This document shows positions 58,465 through 64,000 of a stretch of DNA of 64,000 bases, piece after piece (position 1 is the stretch's first letter; each line of letters starts with the position of its first letter). Below the pieces are notes generated by a model. The model was not told where the DNA came from. It searched no databases and was given only the letters and a program-made list of their open reading frames with translations. The stretch is from contig NZ_QFRX01000001.1 of the NCBI RefSeq assembly GCF_003143935.1, positions 2,019,587-2,083,586 of the forward strand, given 5' to 3'. The translations under genes were made by a program, and so were the position numbers. Origin of the DNA: Streptomyces sp. Act143. Lineage in GTDB: Bacteria > Actinomycetota > Actinomycetes > Streptomycetales > Streptomycetaceae.

Positions 58465-59010
58465 TCACGCCCGGTGGTGCGGCTGCTCGGGGTCGATGTC
58501 GTCGGGGCGCGGCGCCGCACCGCTGCCGGGTGTCCCGCTCGCCGGCGTGCCCGCGCCGGGCGCCCCGGTCGCGCCGCCCGCGCCACCGGGCGCGACCGGC
58601 GGCATCGGCGGATACGGCATGCCCAGCCCGCTCGGCGGCGTGCCGGGGGCCGTGCCGCCCAGCACGCGGTCGCGGCCCGTGGCGAGTTCCGCCTCCCGCT
58701 CGGGGGTGGGCCGGGAGGCGGCCGGCCGGGCCGCGTTGCGCAGCACGAACGCGACGACGCCGAGGATCGCCGCGGTGATCAGCGCGGCCGCCCAGTCGGG
58801 CAGGCCCAGGGCCAGGGCCAGGCCCACCGTGAGGGCCAGGGCCGCGCCCGCGTACAGGGCCACGGCGCCGGACGCGGCGTAGAGCATGGCCGTGCGGCGC
58901 TGCTTGCGAGTCTGTTCGCGCAGTTCCTCGCGCACGGTCTCGCGCGCCACCTGCGCCAGCTCGTCGACGAGATGCTTGTCCAGGTGCTCCAGATGATCCA
59001 AGCGGTCCAT
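58465..59010 (-). CDS. Actinobacterial Holin-X family membrane protein
   Basis: A ~181-aa protein. An amphipathic N-terminus (MDRLDHLEHLDKHLVDELAQVARETVREELREQTRKQRRTA) precedes two close membrane helices (MLYAASGAVALYAGAALALTVGLALALGL and WAAALITAAILGVVAFVL), then a long Pro/Gly/Ala-rich tail. This is the holin superfamily III layout seen in chromosomal genes of actinobacteria; no phage genes are near. ATG 59010 is chosen at the start of the conserved helix; a GTG at 59031 is the alternative. Function unknown. Confidence 0.8.
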   Translation of the reverse strand: MDRLDHLEHLDKHLVDELAQVARETVREELREQTRKQRRTAMLYAASGAVALYAGAALALTVGLALALGLPDWAAALITAAILGVVAFVLRNAARPAASRPTPEREAELATGRDRVLGGTAPGTPPSGLGMPYPPMPPVAPGGAGGATGAPGAGTPASGTPGSGAAPRPDDIDPEQPHHRA

Positions 59011-59070
59011 GCCCGCCGAGTACCCGTACACCCGTACGCATAACGCGGTCCGTCACGGCCGATTACCGCC

Positions 59071-59095
59071 GCGTAGGGCCCGGGGCGCCGGGTAC
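59071..59095 (+). promoter_or_regulatory. SigB/SigH-type promoter of the hemerythrin gene
   Basis: GCGT (59071-59074), 15 bases, GGGTAC (59090-59095). It leaves a ~35-base leader with AGGAGAG before ATG 59137. Confidence 0.45.
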
Positions 59096-59136
59096 CCGCC
59101 CCGCTCGCAAGCCCCCATAGGAGAGAAGAGAAGAGG

Positions 59137-59685
59137 ATGACCGCACGCACCGACGTCGTGGAGCTGCTGAAGGCGCAGCACACGCGGATCCGAGAACTGC
59201 TCGACGAGGTGGCGGCCAGCAAGGGCGACGAGCGGAAGCATGCCTTCCATGATCTCGTCCGCCTCCTCGCGGTGCACGAGACCGCAGAGGAAGAGGTCGT
59301 CCATCCCTTCGCCCGCAAGAACATCGACGGCGGTGAACTCGTCGTCAAGGACCGCATCGAGGAGGAGGAGAAGGCCAAGCAGGTGCTGGCGCGCCTGGAC
59401 GACATGGATCCCGACTCCGCCGAGTTCCTCGATCTGTTCGCGGCCCTCAGGCAGGACGTGCTGACGCACGCCGACAACGAGGAGCGCTACGAGTTCGCGC
59501 ACTTCGACCGCGTCGCCGACCGCGGCAGGCTGGAGAACCTGGCCCGTGCCGTGCAGGCCGCGGAGGCCCTCGCACCGACCCGCCCGCACCCGGGCACCGA
59601 CACCGCCCTGAAGAACGTGGCGGTGGGCCCGGTCGCGGCCGTGATCGACCGCACCCGGGACGTCGTCCGCAAGGCCATGGGCTGA
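59137..59685 (+). CDS. Hemerythrin (HHE) domain protein
   Basis: A 182-aa protein with a four-helix HHE bundle that likely binds a di-iron centre. Candidate ligands are His in KAQHTRIRELL, HAFHDLVRLLAVHETAEEEVVHPFAR (His and Glu) and VLTHADNEERYEFAHFDRV. The C-terminal ~45 residues are a basic extension (VAAVIDRTRDVVRKAMG). Actinobacterial HHE proteins are linked to oxygen, NO or iron sensing and oxidative stress. It has a stress-type promoter upstream and a very strong hairpin downstream, so it is a single-gene unit. Confidence 0.93.
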   Translation: MTARTDVVELLKAQHTRIRELLDEVAASKGDERKHAFHDLVRLLAVHETAEEEVVHPFARKNIDGGELVVKDRIEEEEKAKQVLARLDDMDPDSAEFLDLFAALRQDVLTHADNEERYEFAHFDRVADRGRLENLARAVQAAEALAPTRPHPGTDTALKNVAVGPVAAVIDRTRDVVRKAMG

Positions 59686-59700
59686 TCCCCGCCCCGTGAG

Positions 59701-59747
59701 CGGCCGGGGCGGGGAGATCAGGTGAAACGATCTCCCCGCCCCGGCCG
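59701..59747 (+). terminator. Very strong terminator after the hemerythrin gene
   Basis: Perfect 19-bp arms (59701-59719 and 59729-59747) around a 9-nt loop, 15 bases after the stop. It is the longest perfect hairpin I found in the window. Confidence 0.92.
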
Positions 59748-59754
59748 CCCCGAC

Positions 59755-59770
59755 TAGGCTCGTCCGTATG
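59755..59770 (+). promoter_or_regulatory. -10 element of a leaderless transcript
   Basis: TAGGCT (59755-59760) matches TANNNT and lies 7 nt before ATG 59768, with no ribosome site. It sits immediately after the hemerythrin terminator. Confidence 0.5.
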
Positions 59771-60115
59771 GACATTCTGGGAGCCACGCTGCGCGTCTGC
59801 GTCGACGACCTGGAGACCGCGGTCCCCTTCTACGAACGGCTGGCGGGCGGTCCGGCGCTCCGCTTCGAGCGCGGCGGCGTCCAGGTCGCCGCCGTCGGCT
59901 GCTTCCTGCTGATGAGCGGCCCCGAGGCGGAGTTGGAGATCCTGCGCAAGGTCGCGGCCACGATCGCGGTCAAGGACGTCGACGAAGCCAACCGGGTCCT
60001 GACCGAGCTGGGCGCACGGGTGATCGCCGGGCCGGTGGGGACCCCGGCGGGCCGCAATCTGATCGCGGTGCATCCGGACGGGGCGGTGTACGAGTACGTG
60101 GACCGGCGGGTGTAG
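59768..60115 (+). CDS. VOC-family (glyoxalase/bleomycin-resistance fold) protein
   Basis: A 115-aa single-module vicinal oxygen chelate protein: ILGATLRVCVDDLETAVPFYERLAGGPALRFERGGVQVAAVGCFLLMSG, then IAVKDVDEANRVLTELGARVIAGPVGTPAGRNLIAVHPDGAVYEYVDRR. The typical first metal His is Arg or Val here, so metal binding is uncertain; it may only bind a ligand. Leaderless start. It ends directly against the convergent DUF5107 gene with no spacing. Confidence 0.88.
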   Translation: MDILGATLRVCVDDLETAVPFYERLAGGPALRFERGGVQVAAVGCFLLMSGPEAELEILRKVAATIAVKDVDEANRVLTELGARVIAGPVGTPAGRNLIAVHPDGAVYEYVDRRV

Positions 60116-62026
60116 TCAGCGCATCCGGAAGTCGTAGCGCTCGGGCAGGGGTTCGTCGCTGACCCGTTCCCACAGCCGCCCGACGGCCTCCGCCCCCTCC
60201 CGGAGGTCGGCGACCTCGAAGTGCTCCTCGAACACGGCCCGCGCCGCGTCGCGCCGCCCCTCGGCCAGCAGCAGTCCGGCCTCGATGAACCGGAAGCGTC
60301 CCCGTGCCCGGGTCGCGGGGTGCAGCCGTTCCCACACCGTCCGCGCCTGGCCCGTACGCCGCACCGCGAGCAGTGCCTCGATCGCCTCACGCCCCAGCGC
60401 GGCGGTGGCCGCGGTCCACAACTCCCCCGCGTCGCGCCGCTCCCGGCACAGATCGTCGAAGGCCTCCGCGTACCGGTCGGCGGCCCGCTCGTGGTTGTCG
60501 ATCTGCCGGTCGGCGACCGCGAGACAGCGCAGCAACGGCCAGACGGACGGCGCGAGTTCCAAAGCCCGCTCCCAACTGCGCACCGCCTGTGCGCGATCCC
60601 CCGCATGCCACTGGGCGACGCCGAGGTGGTACTCGGTGAGCGGAGTGGCGGGCGCGGTCTCCAGCATGTCCCGCCAGTGCGGGGCGACGAGCGTCCCGCC
60701 CGGTGGCCGCACCCGGCGCGGCTCGGGCAGCGAGCCGACCCGGAGCAGGTGCAGCCACGGCTCCTGCTCCTCGCCGAGGGTGCTCTCGTCGAAGGGGGTG
60801 CCGGGCATCTTCCAGTCGGCGCGCAGCACTTCGAGCGCACCCCAGCCGGAGCCGGTGGCGAGGGTCTCGCCGGGCTCGCTGTCGGCGTACGGCCTCCAGG
60901 CGGCGTACGCGGCATCGACGTCGGCGCGCGGCAGTACGGCTTCGAGCCGCGCCTCCACCTCGCCGGCCTCGGGTGCGCAGCTCAGCGGCCCGTACGCCTC
61001 CAGCCACGCGACCTCGCTCTCCGCGTCCAGCCGCACATGCTCCAACTGCGTGCGGGCGAGCCCTGCTTGGATCTCGCAGTAGCCGCCGGTGCCGGGTTCG
61101 GTCAGCCACTCCTGCCAGCGCCGCCCGCCCCGCCCCGCGCCCCACACGAACAGCTTGCGCCCGCGCAGCACGTCGGTGGAGGTCTGCACCAGCCCGTGTC
61201 CGTCCTCGTCGAGGGCGGCGATCCAGCGGCGCCGGCCCGCGGGAAGGTCGTAGAAGTAGTCGGCCGCGTGCGGCAGTTGCCGTACGTCCGCGTACGACGG
61301 GACCGGCACCCTGCGCAGCCGTCGCTCGTACCCGAAGTGGTAGGCCTCGTCCGCGGGCGCCAGCACCCGGCGCTCCTCCGGCACCGCGATGTTGGACCAC
61401 CAGTACGTCGGCACCGGTTTCTCGTGCGGGTTGCGGACGCGGACGCCGACGTACAGGAAGTCGGAGTCCTCCGGGAGCCACAGGTCGACCTGGAAGGGCA
61501 GGTCACGCAGCCGTTCCCACTCCCACAGGCGCAGCATCTCCCCGCCGTCGGGGGCGGTGACGCGGGCGGCGTGCAGGGGTGCGCAGGCGAGGGTGGTGTG
61601 GCCGGTGGCGCCGATGTTCCATTCGATGCCGCCGGAGAACCAGGCGCCGTTGAGGGCGAAGTGGGCGGGCTGGAACACCGGGTTGCGGTAGAGCAGTTCG
61701 CGGCCGGTCGGCTTGTGGAGGAGGGAGGCGATCCGGCCACCGAGGCCCGGCAGCACGGTGGCCCGCAGCCGGTCGTTCTCGATGACGAGCGTGTCGAGGG
61801 CGCGGGGTTCGCGCACCCGCTCGTAGCCGTCCCGCACGTGAACGGGCAGCAGGCTGCGCAGTGGCTCGTACCCGATCTGCCGGGCCATCTCACGCGGCAG
61901 GCCGTCCCGGTCCTCGACGCGGTGCGGTTCGTCGAGCGGCCTGAGCGGGGGCAGGGGGTTGTCGGGTCCCAACTCCGCGGCGGGCAGCGTCAGTACGTCA
62001 CGTCGGATCGTCGTCACGATCACCAT
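60116..62026 (-). CDS. DUF5107/TPR protein with mutarotase-like fold
   Basis: A 636-aa protein. The N-terminal ~350 residues match DUF5107, a galactose-mutarotase-like beta fold: TLVIENDRLRATVLPGLGGRIASLLHKPTGRELLYRNPVFQPAHFALNGAWFSGGIEWNIGATGHT, then YVGVRVRNPHEKPVPTYWWSNIAVPE. The C-terminal part has TPR-like helices (LTEYHLGVAQWHAGDRAQAVRSWERALELAPSVWPLLRCLAV). It probably binds or modifies a carbohydrate. ATG 62026 lacks a clear ribosome site; GTG 62017 (VTTIRRDVLTL) is an alternative three residues later. No sugar transporter is beside it. Confidence 0.86.
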   Translation of the reverse strand: MVIVTTIRRDVLTLPAAELGPDNPLPPLRPLDEPHRVEDRDGLPREMARQIGYEPLRSLLPVHVRDGYERVREPRALDTLVIENDRLRATVLPGLGGRIASLLHKPTGRELLYRNPVFQPAHFALNGAWFSGGIEWNIGATGHTTLACAPLHAARVTAPDGGEMLRLWEWERLRDLPFQVDLWLPEDSDFLYVGVRVRNPHEKPVPTYWWSNIAVPEERRVLAPADEAYHFGYERRLRRVPVPSYADVRQLPHAADYFYDLPAGRRRWIAALDEDGHGLVQTSTDVLRGRKLFVWGAGRGGRRWQEWLTEPGTGGYCEIQAGLARTQLEHVRLDAESEVAWLEAYGPLSCAPEAGEVEARLEAVLPRADVDAAYAAWRPYADSEPGETLATGSGWGALEVLRADWKMPGTPFDESTLGEEQEPWLHLLRVGSLPEPRRVRPPGGTLVAPHWRDMLETAPATPLTEYHLGVAQWHAGDRAQAVRSWERALELAPSVWPLLRCLAVADRQIDNHERAADRYAEAFDDLCRERRDAGELWTAATAALGREAIEALLAVRRTGQARTVWERLHPATRARGRFRFIEAGLLLAEGRRDAARAVFEEHFEVADLREGAEAVGRLWERVSDEPLPERYDFRMR

Positions 62027-62066
62027 GGAAGCCGCTCGCCGGGGAGCTGAACAGGGGCGCTACCGG

Positions 62067-62978
62067 TCAGGATTGGGCAAAGGCGGACACGACGATGTCC
62101 GCGAGGAGAGCGCCCGCCGTGCCGTCCGGGTCGAGGTCGGGGTCGTAGATGGTGACGTTGAGGCCGACACAGTGCGGGGACGCGAGCAACGGCCGGAGCA
62201 GGGCGACGAGTTCGTCCGGGAGCAGGCCGTCCGCGTCGGGGCTGTCCACGGCCGGCATCACGGACGGGTCGAGGACGTCGGCGTCCAAGTGGACCCAGAA
62301 ACCGTCCAGTTCGGGGATCGCGAAGGCCTCGGCAGTGGCCCGCGCCAGCGGCTCCGCGCCCCACTCCCGGATGTCGCCGACGGTGACGACCGGGATCTTC
62401 AGGGCCGCGAGTTCAGCACGGTCGTCCTCGAACGCGTCCCGGTTGCCGAAGAGCCGTACGTCCTCGTCCCGCAGATAGGGCTTGAGTCCTTCCAGGTTCG
62501 TCAGGTCGTCCTGGCCGCGCCCGGTGCCGAGAGCCACCTCCTCGCCTCCGGCCGCCCCGATCCGGTTCGAGTTGCCGGGGTGCCGGAAGTCGGCTGAGGC
62601 GTCCACGGCGACCAGTCCGTAGCGGCCCAGGCGGCGCAGCGCGAGGGAGGCGCCGAGCTGGATCGAGCAGTCACCGCCGAGCACGACCGGGAACTCCCCG
62701 GCGCGCACATGCCGCTCGACGCGGTCGGCGAGTTTCACGGTGTAGGAGGCGAGGGCGGCCGCGTTGAAGACGCCGTCGCCCTCCTGCCAGTCACCCCGGT
62801 CGTAGCGCGGCGGCACGACCACACCGCCCTCCAGGGCACCCAGGCGCTGCACGATCCGCTGCTCACGCAGCGCCCCGGCCAGCTTGTAGCAGCCGGGGAC
62901 GGTGCCGGGCGCGGGCGGGCGCAGTCCGAGGTTGGAGGGGGCGTCCAGCACCACACGGGTCCGCATCGGCGCCGTCAC
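62067..62978 (-). CDS. Arginase/ureohydrolase-fold protein missing both metal-binding histidines
   Basis: A 303-aa protein with the ureohydrolase fold. In active enzymes the dimanganese ligands come from GGDHS, DAHxD and a D-x-D-x-x-D-P motif. Here these read GGDCS (Cys104), DASAD (Asp126, Ser128, Asp130) and HLDADVLDPSVMP (Asp232, Asp234). Both His positions are replaced while the Asp ligands stay, so arginase-type catalysis is doubtful. GTG 62978 is preferred over ATG 62966 since GGAAGG is ~5 nt upstream and it overlaps the GNAT stop as GTGA. Function unknown; it is coupled to an acetyltransferase. Confidence 0.85.
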   Translation of the reverse strand: MTAPMRTRVVLDAPSNLGLRPPAPGTVPGCYKLAGALREQRIVQRLGALEGGVVVPPRYDRGDWQEGDGVFNAAALASYTVKLADRVERHVRAGEFPVVLGGDCSIQLGASLALRRLGRYGLVAVDASADFRHPGNSNRIGAAGGEEVALGTGRGQDDLTNLEGLKPYLRDEDVRLFGNRDAFEDDRAELAALKIPVVTVGDIREWGAEPLARATAEAFAIPELDGFWVHLDADVLDPSVMPAVDSPDADGLLPDELVALLRPLLASPHCVGLNVTIYDPDLDPDGTAGALLADIVVSAFAQS

Positions 62979-63529
62979 TTCGCCTTCCGGATCATCTCGG
63001 CGGTGATCGCCCACCGCTCGTGGTCCCGCCAGGCTCCGTCGATGTAGAGCATGTCCGGCGAGAAGCCCTCCAGGCGGAACCCGCAGGAGCGGGCGAGGCC
63101 GATCGAGGCGGCGTTGCCGGGCTGCACGTTGATCTCCAGCCGGTGCAGCCGCATCCCGCCGAAGGCGTAGCGCACGACGAGCCCGAGCCCCTCCCGCATC
63201 AGCCCCCGCCCGGCGGCATGGGTGAAGGCGCCGTAGCCGAGCGCTCCGCTGAGGAAGGCACCCTCGACGATGTTGTTGATGTTGATGTACCCGGCGACGG
63301 CCCCGCTGTCCTTCTCGCACACCAGGAACCCGACCTTGGTCGGGTCCTCGATCAGCCGCTCCGCGAACGCGGCGAAGCCGTTGGCGCTGTCCGGCGGAAA
63401 GAGCCATGGCTGATGCAGCTCTTTGCTCTCCCGGGCCCGGGCGGTGAACTCCGGACCGTCCTCGTAGGTGATGTGGCGTATGCCCACGCGGGGGCCCTCG
63501 GCGAGATAGCGGGATGCGGTGTGCGGCAT
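62975..63529 (-). CDS. GNAT N-acetyltransferase, RimJ/RimL type
   Basis: A 184-aa acetyltransferase. The acetyl-CoA site region is GALGYGAFTHAAGRGLMREGLGLVVRYAF, followed by LHRLEINVQPGNAASIGLARSCGFRLEGF, diagnostic of RimJ/RimL-type enzymes that acetylate N-terminal amino groups of proteins or small amines. The N-terminal half has ELHQPWLFPPDSANGFAAFAERL. Its stop overlaps the GTG of the arginase-fold gene, so they form an operon. Confidence 0.92.
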   Translation of the reverse strand: MPHTASRYLAEGPRVGIRHITYEDGPEFTARARESKELHQPWLFPPDSANGFAAFAERLIEDPTKVGFLVCEKDSGAVAGYININNIVEGAFLSGALGYGAFTHAAGRGLMREGLGLVVRYAFGGMRLHRLEINVQPGNAASIGLARSCGFRLEGFSPDMLYIDGAWRDHERWAITAEMIRKAK

Positions 63530-63548
63530 CCCGCCACCCTACGTCGGG

Positions 63549-63791
63549 CTAGCTTCTGCGCTTCATGAAATACGCCCCGCACAGGGCACCGATGACGCCC
63601 GTGGCCAGCAGCGCCGTCCACAGCGGCATGGTCACCTCGGGGATCAGCAGTCTGATCTTGGTCTCGCCGGTGTTCTCGAAGATGAAGACGAGGGCGAGGG
63701 CGGCGAGCAGCAGGACGACGATCCTCGCGGGCGTCACCGCGTTGTTCTTGCCGCCTGCGGTGCCGCCGCTCGCGGAGGGCTTCGGGCTCAT
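63549..63791 (-). CDS. LapA-like (DUF1049) small membrane protein
   Basis: An 80-aa protein with two transmembrane helices: ARIVVLLLAALALVFIFENTGETKIRLLIPEVTMPLWTALLATGVIGALCGAYFMKRR. The F-x-x-x-N-x-x-x-x-x-x-R-L central pattern is the LapA_dom/DUF1049 mark. In actinobacteria its role is unknown. ATG 63791 is chosen at MSPKPSASGG; the frame extends upstream but adds only Arg/Gly-rich sequence. Confidence 0.85.
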   Translation of the reverse strand: MSPKPSASGGTAGGKNNAVTPARIVVLLLAALALVFIFENTGETKIRLLIPEVTMPLWTALLATGVIGALCGAYFMKRRS

Positions 63792-63850
63792 GCGACCAGG
63801 GTGGGTCCGAAGCGCCTGGCCCGCGATCCGGGCGCGGCCCACCGGGTGAC

Positions 63851-64000
63851 TCAGCCGCCGGCGACCGGCAGCTCCAGCACCCCGGTGTCCCCGGGCGCGC
63901 TCACCACGGTCACCGGCTTGATCCCCCGGTTGCCGAAGTACGCGTCGTCGCTCGCCGCGACCACGAAGCGCAGCCGGTGCCCCTGCTCGTACCGGTGCAC
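63851..64000 (-). CDS. CocE/X-Pro dipeptidyl-peptidase-like hydrolase, C-terminal fragment
   Basis: The window holds the last 49 residues and TGA (63853-63851): HRYEQGHRLRFVVAASDDAYF, then NRGIKPVTVV and a closing LELPVAGG. This matches the C-terminal jelly-roll beta domain of CocE/NonD and X-prolyl dipeptidyl peptidase-type serine hydrolases (EGHRLRLVVAASD type). The catalytic domain lies outside the window, so substrate and completeness cannot be judged. Confidence 0.7.
   Translation of the reverse strand: MHRYEQGHRLRFVVAASDDAYFGNRGIKPVTVVSAPGDTGVLELPVAGG

Noticed and set aside
21284..59010. Holin-like domains (21284-23359 and 58465-59010) as signs of a prophage
   Set aside because: Both are chromosomal actinobacterial membrane domains; no integrase, terminase, capsid or attachment site is present.

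Overview
This is a stretch of a Streptomyces chromosome. The DNA is very GC-rich with GC-biased third codon positions, many GTG starts, and many ATGA/TGATG stop-start overlaps. The gene content (three-gene-plus NarGHJI, DUF5753 regulators, actinobacterial gas-vesicle genes gvpOAFGYZJLSK, F420 enzyme, GH48/GH74 cellulases) fits that genus. From memory, the order cellulases - nar2 - dnaK-like - SigB-family sigma factor - gvp cluster - PrimPol/transketolase resembles the S. coelicolor region around SCO6545 to SCO6495, with insertions; this was not checked by search. No tRNA, rRNA, CRISPR, IS element or prophage was seen.

Layout. 1-5.8 kb: secreted plant-polysaccharide enzymes (GH48 cellulase end, GH74-CBM2 xyloglucanase, PL11 rhamnogalacturonan lyase), bounded by strong hairpin terminators. 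5.8-12.1 kb: regulators and small enzymes. A WYL repressor-type gene diverges from a leaderless two-gene unit across a perfect 13-bp inverted repeat; then a methyltransferase/pterin dehydratase pair and two XRE regulators follow. 12.2-18.7 kb: narGHJI, a complete respiratory nitrate reductase operon with every junction overlapping. 18.7-21.2 kb: a second DnaK behind a HspR/HAIR-like operator, and an OsmC peroxidase. 21.3-28.9 kb: membrane phosphodiesterase, two NAPE-PLD/UlaG-like MBL hydrolases, DedA, ankyrin protein, and an aminotransferase-fold protein that has lost its catalytic lysine.

29-44 kb is a stress block: a SigB-family sigma factor, TPP enzyme, orphan ABC binding lipoprotein, CBS protein, PfpI/DJ-1 protein and large catalase, a baeRF ribosome-associated protein next to an ABC-F ATPase, and lipid enzymes. 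Several of these genes have GNNT-N14/15-GGGTAC sites, the form expected for SigB/SigH-type promoters. 44.3-54.3 kb is an unbroken minus-strand series: FAD oxidoreductase with a repetitive tail, transketolase, three tandem 35-bp mini-cistrons, a LigD-type polymerase, then the ten-gene gas-vesicle cluster with nearly every stop and start overlapping. 54.4-64 kb: F420-dependent oxidoreductase plus enolase-superfamily enzyme, an FN3 membrane protein in a lower-GC patch, SDR, Holin-X, hemerythrin, VOC protein, DUF5107/TPR protein, a ligand-depleted arginase-fold protein with a GNAT, a LapA-like protein, and the end of a CocE-type hydrolase.

The most novel feature is at 50576-50684. A 35-bp repeat is present three times between transketolase and the polymerase gene. 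Because 35 is not a multiple of three, each copy is a separate 12-codon cistron whose TGA overlaps the next ATG, and the last one feeds into the polymerase start codon.
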